Of a stretch of 64,000 nt of DNA, positions 14,761-24,179 are shown piece after piece; the stretch's first letter is position 1; every line of letters begins with the position of its first letter. The notes beneath the pieces are model-generated. The model made no database searches. It had not been told where the DNA came from and worked only from the letters and a program-made list of their open reading frames with translations. The DNA comes from Natronosporangium hydrolyticum (GTDB lineage: Bacteria > Actinomycetota > Actinomycetes > Mycobacteriales > Micromonosporaceae). The stretch lies in contig NZ_CP070499.1 in NCBI RefSeq assembly GCF_016925615.1, positions 992,001-1,056,000 on the forward strand. Reading direction: 5' to 3'. Both the position numbers and the translations under genes were made by a program.

Positions 14761-17700
14761 CCAGGCGAGCGCGGCCCGCCTACGACGCCGGCCCCCGTTA
14801 CACCCCGTACGAGCTGGCGGAGCTGCTGCGGCTGGCGCCGCCCACGGCGGAGCAGGCGGCGGTGATCCAGGCCCCGGTGAGCCCGCTGCTGGTAGTCGCC
14901 GGGGCGGGCTCCGGCAAGACCGAGACCATGGCCGGCCGGGTGGTGTGGCTGGTCGCCAACGACTATGTGCGGCCGGAGCAGGTGCTTGGGCTGACCTTCA
15001 CCCGCAAGGCCGCTGGCGAGCTGGCCCACCGGGTGCGTACCCGGCTGGGGCAGCTGCAGCGCCGGCTGGGCCGGGAGCCGGCCGACCAGTACGTCAGCGC
15101 CGGCGAGCCGACCATCGCCACCTATCACTCGTACGCCGCGCGGATCCTCGCCGAGCACGGGGTACGTGCCGGGCACGAGCCGGCGGCCCGGCTGCTGACC
15201 GAGGCGGCCCGGTGGCAACTCGCCGACGAGTTGGTCCGCAACTACGACGGGGACATGGCCGGGGTCACCTTCGCCCCGTCGACAGTGACCGACGCCGTGT
15301 TGGCGCTCGCGGCTGAACTCTCCGAGCACCTCGCCCACCCCGACCAGGTGGCCCGGTGGACCGGCCGGTTCAGCGACGCCGTGACCGCCGCTCCCGGCCG
15401 GGTCTACGCCGGCGTCCAGGAGGTGCTCGACCGCGCCCAGGTGCGGCTGCGGCTACTGCCGCTGGTTCGGGGCTACGAGCGCCGCAAACAGGAGGAGGAA
15501 GCGCTCGACTACGGCGACCAGCTGGCCCGGGCGGCGCAGGTGGCCCGGGACCACCCGGAGGTGGGGCAGGTGGAGCGGGAACGCTTCCCGGTGGTGCTGC
15601 TCGACGAGTACCAAGACACCAGCCACGCCCAGGTGGTATTGCTGCGGTCGCTGTTCGGCGCGGGGCACGCGGTGACCGCGGTGGGTGACCCCTGTCAGTC
15701 CATCTACGGGTGGCGGGGGGCCAGCGCCGGCACCCTTGACCGGTTTCCCGAGCTCTTCACCGGCGCTGATGCCCCGACTCCGGTCCGGCAACTCACCACA
15801 AGTTGGCGCAACCGGCCCGAGATCCTAGCGGTGGCGAACCGGCTGGCCGCCCCGTTACGCGCCGCCGGCGCCCGGGTGGCCACCCTCGCGGCCGCGCCCC
15901 GGCCGGCCGACCCGGTGGGGCGGGCAACTATCCGGTGCCATCTCGCCGAGACCTACCTGGACGAAGCGGCGTGGGTGGCGAACCGGATCTGGGTGGCGTG
16001 GCAGCGGGACGAGCCGCCGACCAGCGCGGTGCTGGTCCGGCGGCGGGATCAGATCCCGGCGGTGGAGACGGCGCTGCGGGCCCGCGGCTTGCCGGTGGAG
16101 GTGGTGGGGCTCGGCGGGCTGCTGGACACTCCCGAGGTCCGGGACGTGGTGTGCACGCTTCGGGTGCTCGCCGACCCGGCGGACGGGGCGGCGCTGGTCC
16201 GGATGCTCACCGGGGCCCGGTGGCGGATCGGCCCGCGGGACCTGGTGGCGCTGCACCGGCGGGCCCGGGCGCTCGCGGCGGCCCGCCGTCCGGAGTCGAC
16301 AGACGAGCCGGAGATCGTGCCGGACCGGCTCGACGAGGCCACCCTTTCGGAGGCGCTAGCCGACCTCGGCGACCCGGTCGGCTACTCGGTACCCGGCTAT
16401 CAGCGGTTGGTCGAGTACGCCGCGGAGCTGGCGGCGCTGCGGGCTCGACTGGATCAGCCGCTCCCGGATCTGGTCGCCGATGTGGTCGCCACCATGGGCC
16501 TGGATGTCGAGGTCGCGGTGCGGGCGAGCGCGGCCGGGGACGGCGACGCCGGCCTGTCTCGGGGGCACCTCGACGCCTTCGGCGAGGTGGCGGCGAAGTT
16601 CGCCGCCGAGGCGCCGGGCGCCACATTGGGTGGGCTCCTCGCCTATCTAGCCGCGGCCGAGGACGAGGAGCGAGGTTTGGCGCCCGGCGAGGTCGAGGTG
16701 ATCGAGGGCGCCGTGCAGATCCTGACCGCCCATGCGGCGAAGGGGCTGGAGTGGGATGTGGTCGCGGTAACTGGCCTCACCGAGCAGGTGTGGCCGTCGC
16801 CGCCGAAGCGTGCCGACCACTATCTGCAGGGGTTCGGGGTGCTGCCGTTCCCGCTCCGCGGTGACGCCGACAGCCTGCCCGCTTTCTCGGTTGCCGGGGC
16901 CGAGGACCAGCGGGCAGTGGAGGCGGCCCGGAAGTCCTTCGAGGAGGCGTGGCGAGAGTACGACGAGCGGGAGGACCGCCGGTTGGCGTACGTGGCGGTG
17001 ACCCGGGCGCGGCGGCAGTTGCTCGCCAGTGGCTACTGGTGGGGCGACGGGGTGAAGAAGCCGCGGGGGCCGTCCGGCTTCCTGCTCGACATCGCTGACG
17101 AGTGCCGGGCCGGCGCGGGTGTGGTCGACGGCTGGGCGCCGGCGCCGGCTGATCAGACGGCCAATCCGACTGCGGCGCTGGATGCTACTGCGCCGTGGCC
17201 GGTGGACCCGCTGGGGCCGCGGCGGCCAGCGCTGGCGGCGGCCGCGGAGCTGGTGCGGTCGGCGATGGCGGCGGCCGAGGGCACCGATGACGGTCAGACC
17301 GGCGAGGTCGACCCGGTCGGCGATGACTGGCGGCAGCGGGTCACGCTGCTGCTCGCCGAACGCGCCGAGCGGCAGCGCCGGGGTGGCGAGTTGACGGTGC
17401 GGCTGCCGGCGCAGCTGTCGGTCTCGCAGCTGGTGACGCTCTCGGCTGACCCGGCGGCGCTGGCGCGGACGCTCCGCCGGCCGATGCCCGCCCGACCCGA
17501 CCCGTACGCCCGGCGGGGGACCGCGTTCCACATGTGGCTGGAGCAGCGGTTCCAGGGCGACCAGCTGCTGGATCTCGACGAGCTGCCCGGGGCCGCGGAC
17601 GCCGACGCCGCCGGCGATGCGGCCCTGACCGAGCTGCAGCAGCGGTTTCTCGGCAGCGAATGGGCCGACCGGGTGCCTGCCCAGGTCGAGGTGCCCTTCG

Positions 17701-18035
17701 CCGCGGAGATCGGCGGGGTGGTGGTGCGGGGCCGGATCGACGCGGTCTTCGCCGACGCCCCGAAGTACGGCGGAGTGGCCGGCGGATTCGACGTGATCGA
17801 CTGGAAGACCGGCCGGCGTCCGAGCAGCGCCGCGGCGACCCGGGCGGTGGCGGTGCAGCTGGCGGTCTACCGGCTGGCCTGGGCCGAGCTGGCCGGCGTG
17901 CCGATCACCACTGTGCGGGCCGGCTTCCACTACGTGGCCGAGGGCCATACGGCGCGGCCCGTGGACCTGCTCGACGCGGACGCGTTGGCGACCTTGGTGA
18001 CCGCGCTCCCTACGGCCGAGCCGGCCCCATCCTGA
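14757..18035 (+). CDS. adnB: AdnB-type helicase-nuclease subunit
   Basis: 1092 residues from the GTG at 14757, which overlaps the adnA stop by four bases; an upstream in-frame start inside adnA is rejected. Walker A AGAGSGKTET at 48-57, motif II DEYQDTSH from D283 (intact Gln, unlike AdnA), motif VI region YVAVTRARRQLLAS, and a C-terminal nuclease centred on VIDWKTGRR (D1015, K1017). No clustered Fe-S cysteines like those of AdnA are visible near the end. In characterised AdnAB the AdnB motor drives translocation, in line with its intact motif. It is followed by a long-loop hairpin at 18084-18162. Confidence 0.9.
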   Translation: MTRRARPAYDAGPRYTPYELAELLRLAPPTAEQAAVIQAPVSPLLVVAGAGSGKTETMAGRVVWLVANDYVRPEQVLGLTFTRKAAGELAHRVRTRLGQLQRRLGREPADQYVSAGEPTIATYHSYAARILAEHGVRAGHEPAARLLTEAARWQLADELVRNYDGDMAGVTFAPSTVTDAVLALAAELSEHLAHPDQVARWTGRFSDAVTAAPGRVYAGVQEVLDRAQVRLRLLPLVRGYERRKQEEEALDYGDQLARAAQVARDHPEVGQVERERFPVVLLDEYQDTSHAQVVLLRSLFGAGHAVTAVGDPCQSIYGWRGASAGTLDRFPELFTGADAPTPVRQLTTSWRNRPEILAVANRLAAPLRAAGARVATLAAAPRPADPVGRATIRCHLAETYLDEAAWVANRIWVAWQRDEPPTSAVLVRRRDQIPAVETALRARGLPVEVVGLGGLLDTPEVRDVVCTLRVLADPADGAALVRMLTGARWRIGPRDLVALHRRARALAAARRPESTDEPEIVPDRLDEATLSEALADLGDPVGYSVPGYQRLVEYAAELAALRARLDQPLPDLVADVVATMGLDVEVAVRASAAGDGDAGLSRGHLDAFGEVAAKFAAEAPGATLGGLLAYLAAAEDEERGLAPGEVEVIEGAVQILTAHAAKGLEWDVVAVTGLTEQVWPSPPKRADHYLQGFGVLPFPLRGDADSLPAFSVAGAEDQRAVEAARKSFEEAWREYDEREDRRLAYVAVTRARRQLLASGYWWGDGVKKPRGPSGFLLDIADECRAGAGVVDGWAPAPADQTANPTAALDATAPWPVDPLGPRRPALAAAAELVRSAMAAAEGTDDGQTGEVDPVGDDWRQRVTLLLAERAERQRRGGELTVRLPAQLSVSQLVTLSADPAALARTLRRPMPARPDPYARRGTAFHMWLEQRFQGDQLLDLDELPGAADADAAGDAALTELQQRFLGSEWADRVPAQVEVPFAAEIGGVVVRGRIDAVFADAPKYGGVAGGFDVIDWKTGRRPSSAAATRAVAVQLAVYRLAWAELAGVPITTVRAGFHYVAEGHTARPVDLLDADALATLVTALPTAEPAPS

Positions 18036-18083
18036 GCGGACGGTGCACCTCCGGCACCGCCTGACCCGCGCTGCCGTCCGCCG

Positions 18084-18162
18084 CTTGGTGGGTTGAGTGG
18101 TGATCCACTACGCGACAAACCAGGGCCGAACTGGCAAACCAGGCACCACTCAACCCGCCAAG
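18084..18162. terminator. 19-bp inverted repeat with long loop between convergent genes
   Basis: Arms 18084-18102 and 18144-18162 pair with a single wobble, loop 41 nt. It lies between adnB and the minus-strand DUF2087 gene and is probably a bidirectional terminator. Confidence 0.6.
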
Positions 18163-18186
18163 TCGGGTGAGACTATCCGCCCGCCG

Positions 18187-18729
18187 TCAGTCGGTGAGCA
18201 GCGTCGGGCCCCCGATGCGCCAGTAGGTCCCGGCCTCTCGGGCCATGAGCTCCTCGTCGACCAGATGGCGGCGTAGCGACGCGTAGTCGGGGTGCCAGGC
18301 CCGGAGGGTCGCGTCCACCTCGCGTTCCGGGTAACGCACGCCCGGCTCGAACGCGGCGACGATGTGCTCAAGTACCACCCGGCGCTTGCCCCATGCCGCC
18401 GGGAGTTGGGTGAGTCGCCCCTGCTGCAGGAAGGTCTGCAGGATGGTGTCCCGGGCCGGGTCCGCGTCGAGCGGTTCGGCGGGCGGCGAGGTTGCCGCAG
18501 TCTCGCGGACCGCGCGTTTGAAGGCCTCCCGGTCAGCGGTGAGCGCACCGTCCACCTGATACAGCAATCCGGCGCGCTCCAGGCGCCGGAGCGCCGCCAT
18601 CACCTCGCGCAGCGGCGTTCCGGTGGTCTTGGCCACCTGGTCGGGGGTGGTGGCGCCGAGGGTGACTGCCGCGAAGACCGCCAGCCGATCTGGTTCGGCG
18701 AGCAGGCCACACAACTCACGAGGTCCCAC
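18187..18729 (-). CDS. Winged-helix regulator with DUF2087 domain
   Basis: 180 residues. An ArsR-like winged helix covers about 5-65 (LAEPDRLAVFAAVTLGATTP, then EVMAALRRLERAGLLYQVDG), and the DUF2087 domain about 105-175 (GKRRVVLEHIVAAFEPGVRY ... HPDYASLRRHLVDEELMARE ... YWRIGG). Proteins of this type are annotated as transcriptional regulators of unknown signal. No metal-binding Cys cluster is visible. It stands alone, convergent with adnB, and divergent from the small IPT-like gene at 18925. The region between the starts (18730-18924) is GC-rich, then turns AT-rich near 18860-18905, where the promoters should lie. Confidence 0.85.
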   Translation of the reverse strand: MGPRELCGLLAEPDRLAVFAAVTLGATTPDQVAKTTGTPLREVMAALRRLERAGLLYQVDGALTADREAFKRAVRETAATSPPAEPLDADPARDTILQTFLQQGRLTQLPAAWGKRRVVLEHIVAAFEPGVRYPEREVDATLRAWHPDYASLRRHLVDEELMAREAGTYWRIGGPTLLTD

Positions 18730-18924
18730 GGTTCGACGCTACCTGCAGGGCCAACCCATTAACAGCGGCCGGCCCGGGGCGCCGGGCGAGGCCGCCGGGC
18801 GAGGCCGGTACGGCGCCGGGCGTCCGAACGGGTGAATGCAGCGTGTCAGATTTGTCGGGTGAAACGTGAGTAAATACCTTTCACGAGTAATTCGGGCATA
18901 ACCCCCTAGTTCTGAGGAGTCCAG

Positions 18925-19242
18925 ATGTCCAAGTCACGCGATGAACTCTGGCTCGCCCCACGTTGGGCCACGCGGCGTCCGCGGCCAGCTCCGGTGATCG
19001 ACTCTTGCGAGCTGACCACCCGCGCCGATGGCGGGCTGGATGTGGTCATTCGTGGTCGCGGGCTCCGGTCCGGGGTGATGCCACCGCAGATCCGGATCGG
19101 CGGCCGCCCGGTGCGCCGGGTCGAGGGGTGCAGCGAGACCCAGCTCTTCGGCGTAGTCGCGCAGGGCGACGCCGGCGACGAGGTGCTGGTCGACCTAGGC
19201 CCCGGCGGCGAGGTGAGCGCTGCGGTCGCCAGCGTCGCGTGA
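18925..19242 (+). CDS. Small IPT/TIG-like domain protein, unknown function
   Basis: 105 residues, ATG with GAGGAGT upstream. The core (VIDSCELTTRADGGLDVVIR, GLRSGVMPPQIRIGGRPVRR, then EVLVDLGPGGE) has the alternating pattern of an immunoglobulin-like IPT/TIG sandwich. No signal peptide or TM segment is visible, so it would be cytoplasmic. A short inverted repeat GTGAAA/TTTCAC lies about 40-65 bases upstream, next to the -10 region. The IPT comparison is tentative. It ends two bases before the convergent acs stop. Confidence 0.7.
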   Translation: MSKSRDELWLAPRWATRRPRPAPVIDSCELTTRADGGLDVVIRGRGLRSGVMPPQIRIGGRPVRRVEGCSETQLFGVVAQGDAGDEVLVDLGPGGEVSAAVASVA

Positions 19243-19244
19243 CC

Positions 19245-21344
19245 TCAGTCGACGACGAACGCCCGAGCATCCAGTATGGTGGCTCCGGCCGGTTGGGCGA
19301 GTACCGGATTGAGTTCAAGCTCGACCACGTCGGGATGGGCCAGGACAACCTCGCCGACCGCGACGATCAGGGCCACCACCGCGGACAGATCGGCCGCGGG
19401 CGCGCCGCGGTAGCCCCGGAGCAGCCGGGCCACGCCGAGTCGGTCGAGCATGGCGCGCGCCTGCGGTGCCGTCACCGGCAGCGGCTGGACCGAGACATCA
19501 CGCAGCAACTCGACGAGCGTGCCGCCGGCGCCGACGGTCAGCACCGGACCGAAGGTGGCGTCCTGCGCCACCCCGATCAGCAGCTCCACGCCCGGCGTCT
19601 CGACCATCGGGGTGAGCAGCGCACCGGTCAGCGCCGCGGTCGGAACGGCCCTGCTCACCTGGGCCAGCAGCTCCTGATAGGCCACCGCGGCGTCGGCCGG
19701 CGCCACCCCGAGCCGAACTCCCCCCACATCGGACTTGTGGACCACGTCGGGTGAGACCACCTTGAGCGCCACCGGCCCGGCCAGCTCACCAGCGGCTTGT
19801 GCGGCCTCGGCGGGGGTGCGGGCGAGCCGATGCGGACCGATCGGCACCCCGGCGGCTGCGAGTAGTTCCCGGACCGCCGGCTCGGTCAGGGGCCGGAGCC
19901 CGTCCGGCGGCGCCGCGGGGGAGGGCAGTGGTGGCCACTGCGGTGCCGCCGCGGCCAACCATTGCTGCCGGGCCGCGATCGCCGCCGCGCACCGGACCGT
20001 GACGTCGACGCTGGACATGACCGGCACGCCGGCCGCCGCCAGCGGCGCCAGCACCGGGCTGCGTTCACCCGGGTAGACACTGCAGACCAGCAACGGTTTG
20101 CCGGCCACGGCGCGCTCGGCGAGCACCTGGCTGGCCCGTTGTTCAGCCGCGGCCAGGGTCGGATCGAAGCGCTGCGCGTACCCCCCGATCAGCCCGACCA
20201 GGATTACCTGGTCGACCTCGGCGTCGGCGAGCAGCAGCTCGGCGGCTTCGGCGAAACGCGCCGGGTCGGTGTCGGTGGCGCCCGCCACGTCGACCGGGTT
20301 GTGGACCGCCGCGGCCGGCCCCAGCAGTCTCCGGAGCCGGCTCCGGGTGGCTTCGGCCGGCTCGGCGAGCCGGAGCCGACCAGTGCCCGCGATCGCGTCG
20401 GCGGTCATGGTGGCGTGGCCTCCGCCGTCGGCGAGCACCGCCACCCGCGGGCCGGCGGCGGGCCAGTTCGCCAGGGCGGCGCTCACCGGCAGCAGTTCGT
20501 CCTCCCGCGCCACCACCTCGGCCCCGGCGGCGTGCAGCGCGGCGGTCGCCACCGTGGCGTCGCCAGCGACGGCGCCGGTGTGCGAGCGGGCGCTGCGACC
20601 GCCAGCATCGCTCTGGCCCCCTTTGAGCAGGACCACCGGTTTGCGCCGGGCGGTCCGGGTGATCGCCGCCAGCGTCTCGCGGCCACGTCGAAACCCTTCG
20701 GCGTAGCCGCAGACGGCGCCGACGTCGGTGGCGTCGCCGAGATAATCGATGAGCTCCGGGAAGCCGAGGTCCGCCTCGTTGCCGACCCCCGCGTACCGGC
20801 TGAATCCGGTACCGCCGAGGCGGTGCGCCGCCGCGATTACGCTGAGCAGCAGGTTGCCGCTCTGGGAGATGACCCCGAGCGGGCCCGTTGGCACCTCCGG
20901 CAGGCCGACCAGGTTGATCCGGGCGGGTAGGTGGAAGCAGCCGGAGGTGTTCGGCCCGAGCAGGCGTACCCCGTGGTCGCGGGCTGCCGCCACCGCCTCG
21001 GCCTGGTAGCGGGCGCCCTCGTCGCCGGTCTCGGCGAAGCCGACCGCGACCGCGACCGCGCCGGCTACCCCGGCGGCGCCGCAGTCGGCGAGCACCGCCG
21101 GCAGCGACCGCGCCGGGGTGGCGATGAACGCGAGATCCACCGGGGCGCCGATCGCGCTGACCGTTGGGTAGGCGGGCAGCCCGAGTACGCAGGCTTCCCG
21201 CGGGTGCACCGGGTAGACCGGGTGCGGGTAACCGTCGTCGAGCAGTTGCCGGACCGCGTGGTTGCCGCGTTTGCCGTGGTGGTTGGAGGCGCCGACCACG
21301 GCGATCGCGTGTGGATCGAACATCCTGTCGACGGTCGACCGCAT
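19245..21344 (-). CDS. NDP-forming acyl-CoA synthetase (CoA-binding, ligase and ATP-grasp domains)
   Basis: 699 residues. The N-terminal CoA-binding domain is at 1-130 (MFDPHAIAVVGASNHHGKRG, GPNTSGCFHLP), followed by succinyl-CoA-ligase-like domains with the phospho-acceptor H255 in RSHTGAVAGD, and a C-terminal ATP-grasp domain (AGELAGPVALKVVSPDVVHK, VGGVRLG). It activates a carboxylic acid to a CoA thioester with ATP to ADP. The family includes acetate-, pimeloyl- and feruloyl-CoA (FerA-type) synthetases, so substrate is open. It starts three bases after the enoyl-CoA hydratase stop and is probably in one operon with it and the rpiR gene. Confidence 0.9.
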   Translation of the reverse strand: MRSTVDRMFDPHAIAVVGASNHHGKRGNHAVRQLLDDGYPHPVYPVHPREACVLGLPAYPTVSAIGAPVDLAFIATPARSLPAVLADCGAAGVAGAVAVAVGFAETGDEGARYQAEAVAAARDHGVRLLGPNTSGCFHLPARINLVGLPEVPTGPLGVISQSGNLLLSVIAAAHRLGGTGFSRYAGVGNEADLGFPELIDYLGDATDVGAVCGYAEGFRRGRETLAAITRTARRKPVVLLKGGQSDAGGRSARSHTGAVAGDATVATAALHAAGAEVVAREDELLPVSAALANWPAAGPRVAVLADGGGHATMTADAIAGTGRLRLAEPAEATRSRLRRLLGPAAAVHNPVDVAGATDTDPARFAEAAELLLADAEVDQVILVGLIGGYAQRFDPTLAAAEQRASQVLAERAVAGKPLLVCSVYPGERSPVLAPLAAAGVPVMSSVDVTVRCAAAIAARQQWLAAAAPQWPPLPSPAAPPDGLRPLTEPAVRELLAAAGVPIGPHRLARTPAEAAQAAGELAGPVALKVVSPDVVHKSDVGGVRLGVAPADAAVAYQELLAQVSRAVPTAALTGALLTPMVETPGVELLIGVAQDATFGPVLTVGAGGTLVELLRDVSVQPLPVTAPQARAMLDRLGVARLLRGYRGAPAADLSAVVALIVAVGEVVLAHPDVVELELNPVLAQPAGATILDARAFVVD

Positions 21345-21347
21345 CGC

Positions 21348-22124
21348 TCAGCGCCCTTCGAAGCTGGGGGTCCGCCGTTCGGCGAAGGCCGCCAGGCCTT
21401 CCCGCCAGTCGGCGGTCCCCATGCAGGTGGTCAGCGCCGACACCTCCTCGGCGATCGCCGCTCCGATCTGGTCGGGCTGGTTGAGCTGCTGTTTGAGCAG
21501 CCCGGTCGGTACCGGTGCGGAGTCGGCGAGCCGGCCGGTCAGGTCGCTGACGGCCGCCGGCAGCTCCGGGCTGGCGACCGCCTGGTGGGCCAGGCCCCAC
21601 GCGGCGGCCTCGGCACCGGTGAAGCGGCGGCCGGTGAAGAGCAGCTCGCGGGCCCGGGCCAGGCCGACCAGCTGTGGCAGCAGCATCGTGACGCCGCCGC
21701 CGACGTAGGTGCCGAGGGTGAGTTCGGGGAACGCGAAGACGGTCTCCGGGGTGGTGATGAGAAAGTCGGCCGCGGTCGCCAGTTCGGCGCCGGCGCCGAA
21801 GGCGTAGCCGTGCACCACCGCCAGCACCGGTTTGGGGAGGCCGACCAGGTCGGTGACGGCGGCGCCGGCAAGTTCGGCGTAGCCGCGCCGGTCGGCGAGG
21901 GTCCGTTCGCTGCCGGCGTGGGCTTTGAGGTCGGCGCCGGCGCAGAAGGCCCGGCCGGCGCCGCGCAGCACCACCACCCGGATGGTCGGGTCGGTTCCGG
22001 CCCGGGCTAGCTGTTCCCGCAGCGCGGTGTACATCGGTTCGCTGACTGCGTTGAGCCGTTCCGGCCGGTGGAGGGTGAGGGTGAGTACTGGGCCGTCTTG
22101 TTCGTCTAGCACCGGGCCGGTCAC
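21348..22124 (-). CDS. Enoyl-CoA hydratase/isomerase family protein
   Basis: 258 residues from a GTG with AGGAAGGAT upstream. Crotonase motifs are GRAFCAGADLKAH (oxyanion hole), HGYAFGAGAELATAADFLI and FPELTLGTYVGGG, whose Glu sits in the usual catalytic position. It would hydrate, isomerise or cleave an acyl-CoA, plausibly the product of the synthetase encoded three bases downstream. Its own start lies 12 bases after the rpiR stop, so rpiR-ech-acs form an operon, which diverges from the TRAP transporter genes. Confidence 0.9.
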   Translation of the reverse strand: MTGPVLDEQDGPVLTLTLHRPERLNAVSEPMYTALREQLARAGTDPTIRVVVLRGAGRAFCAGADLKAHAGSERTLADRRGYAELAGAAVTDLVGLPKPVLAVVHGYAFGAGAELATAADFLITTPETVFAFPELTLGTYVGGGVTMLLPQLVGLARARELLFTGRRFTGAEAAAWGLAHQAVASPELPAAVSDLTGRLADSAPVPTGLLKQQLNQPDQIGAAIAEEVSALTTCMGTADWREGLAAFAERRTPSFEGR

Positions 22125-22136
22125 GAGGGATCCTTC

Positions 22137-23045
22137 CTAAGTGGTGGGCTGGTTGCGTCCCGCCCGGGCCGATCGGCGCCGCGGCGGTTCATAGTAGACA
22201 GCGAACTCCTCGAGGAGCGCCTCCTCGGTGGCGAGGGCTTCGCGGGACTCGGCGCCGAGCCGCGCCGCCACCTCGGCCGCGATCGCCTGGACCAGCGAGA
22301 CCACCGCGGTCATGGAGCGCAACACCGCCGGGCCGGTGGTGTCGGTGAGTAGGGCGTGATCGGCCGACGGCAGCAGCGGCGAACCGGTGTTGTCGGTGAT
22401 CGCCACGGTGGCTGCTCCCCGTTGCCGGGCGCAGCGGAACCCGGTGACGGTGTCGGCTGAGTACCGGTGGATGGCGAGGGCCACGAACGCGTCGCCGGGG
22501 TGCACTTCACGAAGCTGGTCGACGATCGTGCCCGGGGTGAGTAGTCGCACCCGTTGCCGTACCAGCTGCAGTAGGTACCACAGCAGGTAGGCGGGGCTGT
22601 GGGACTTCCGCAGCCCGAGCACGTGCACCGCCGGGGCCGCGCTGAGCAGTGTCGACACCTGCGTGAGCTGCCCCGGCGGGAGGCGGGCGAAGGTGCGGGC
22701 CAGGTTCTGTTGGTCGGCGCGCGCGGCCCGCTCCCAGAGGTCACCGGCGGTCGCCGGGTCACCGGCGGTCTCGAGTCGGTGTACGAGCTGGGCCTGGTCG
22801 TGCAGGTGTTGTTTGCACAGCCGCCGTAGGGCCGGGTAACCGGGGAGCCCTAGGAATTGGGCAAATCGTGACACAGTGGAAACATTGACGCCGACCTGTT
22901 CGGCGAACTCCGCCACGGACAGGAATGCGACCCCCGCTGGATCTTGTAACACCTGGTCAGCGAGGGTTCGGTAGGCCGGAGTCAGCTGCCGCGCCCGCTC
23001 GTGGATCCGGGCGGCGAGGGCGGAGTAGCTATCCGGGGTGCTCAT
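22137..23045 (-). CDS. RpiR/MurR-family transcriptional regulator
   Basis: 302 residues from the ATG at 23045; a longer frame upstream lacks homology-like sequence. The N-terminal HTH_6 domain lies at about 1-80 (FLSVAEFAEQVGVNVSTVSR, LGLPGYPALRRL). A SIS sugar-isomerase-like domain lies at about 120-250 (AAPAVHVLGLRKSHSPAYLL, DAFVALAIHRYS). The family usually senses phosphorylated sugars, but here it heads an operon with acyl-CoA enzymes and diverges from a TAXI-TRAP system across about 120 bases, so it most likely controls both operons. The ligand is unknown. Confidence 0.88.
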   Translation of the reverse strand: MSTPDSYSALAARIHERARQLTPAYRTLADQVLQDPAGVAFLSVAEFAEQVGVNVSTVSRFAQFLGLPGYPALRRLCKQHLHDQAQLVHRLETAGDPATAGDLWERAARADQQNLARTFARLPPGQLTQVSTLLSAAPAVHVLGLRKSHSPAYLLWYLLQLVRQRVRLLTPGTIVDQLREVHPGDAFVALAIHRYSADTVTGFRCARQRGAATVAITDNTGSPLLPSADHALLTDTTGPAVLRSMTAVVSLVQAIAAEVAARLGAESREALATEEALLEEFAVYYEPPRRRSARAGRNQPTT

Positions 23046-23165
23046 GCGAGTGACAACACTTGCACGATTCGCTTGCGGTTTCAACTCAATGTGGCATAGA
23101 GCCTTGCATAGATGGAGACGGCAGAATACGGTACCGACCTCACTCATGGTTTTGGGAGGATGAGC
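23046..23165. promoter_or_regulatory. Divergent promoter region between rpiR and the TRAP operon
   Basis: About 120 bases, noticeably more AT-rich than the flanks, with a direct repeat GCATAGA at about 23094 and 23107. It should hold both promoters and the RpiR operator. No clean palindrome is visible. Confidence 0.45.
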
Positions 23166-24179
23166 ATGACTGCAGTGACCCGCCGGGTGGCGCTCCGCGC
23201 GACCATCCCGGCAGCGGTAACGGCATTGATATTGACAACTGCCTGTGCGCCCGACGACTCCAATGGCGAGGAACCAGGTGACGCGGGCGAGCTGTCGCAC
23301 ATGCTGCTCGCCACCGGGTCGACCGGGGGCACCTATTACCCGCTCGGCGGGGGCATGGCGAGCATCTGGTCGGAGGGGATCGACGGGTTGACCGTGAGTG
23401 TCCAGGCCTCCGGCGCCTCGGTGGAGAACCTCCGGCTGCTACAGGCCGGCGAGGTGGAGCTCATCATGGCGGTCAACGGGGTCGCGATCAACGCGATGAA
23501 CGGCGAGGGAGACTTCGCTGGCGAGGACCACGACTTCATGGCGATCGGCAACGTGTACGCCGAGGTGACCCAGATCGTGGCCCGTGCCGACGCGGAGATC
23601 GAGACCATCGCCGACCTAGCGGGCAAGCGGGTCCAGATCGGCCCGGCCGGCAGCGGTACCGAGGTGTCGGCCCGGCAGATCCTGGACTACCACGGCATCG
23701 ATGCGGACAGCGACATCGACTCCTTCCAGGACAGCTTCGGCGACGCCGCTGACCAGCTGCGGGACGGCACCGTGGACGCCGCCTTCGGGATTCTGGCGTT
23801 GCCGGCGGCCAGCATCATCGACGTCGCCACCGGTACCGACCTGGTGATGGTCGACCTCGAAGGGGAGCCGTTGGAGCAGATGCTCGCCGACGACGCCAGC
23901 CTGAGCGCGGTGGAGGTGCCCGAGGGCACCTACCCGGGCCAGGATGACGCCGCGACCTGGGTGACTAACTGGGCGACGCTCTATGTCGCCCCCGGCCTCG
24001 ACGAGGACCAGGTGTACGAGCTGGTCAGCCTGATGTACGAGGGGATGGACCCGGACACCGTGGGCCACGCGGTGGCGGACGAAATCCAGCTGGATACCGC
24101 GATCGACGGGCTCGGCGGCGTGCCGCTGCACCCCGGAGCCGAGCGGTACTACGAGGAACAGGGCGTCGACCTGCCGTGA
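23166..24179 (+). CDS. TAXI-family TRAP transporter solute-binding lipoprotein
   Basis: 337 residues. The start at 23166 is chosen because GGGAGG abuts the earlier ATG at 23160 but is six bases from this one. A lipoprotein signal peptide ends in LTTAC with the lipidated Cys at about residue 27. The mature part carries TAXI hallmarks: LATGSTGGTYYPLGGGMASI, then VQASGASVENLRLLQAGEVE and GKRVQIGPAGSGTEVSARQI. It delivers a small organic acid to the membrane permease encoded downstream. Its stop codon overlaps the GTG of the DUF1850 gene. Confidence 0.95.
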   Translation: MTAVTRRVALRATIPAAVTALILTTACAPDDSNGEEPGDAGELSHMLLATGSTGGTYYPLGGGMASIWSEGIDGLTVSVQASGASVENLRLLQAGEVELIMAVNGVAINAMNGEGDFAGEDHDFMAIGNVYAEVTQIVARADAEIETIADLAGKRVQIGPAGSGTEVSARQILDYHGIDADSDIDSFQDSFGDAADQLRDGTVDAAFGILALPAASIIDVATGTDLVMVDLEGEPLEQMLADDASLSAVEVPEGTYPGQDDAATWVTNWATLYVAPGLDEDQVYELVSLMYEGMDPDTVGHAVADEIQLDTAIDGLGGVPLHPGAERYYEEQGVDLP

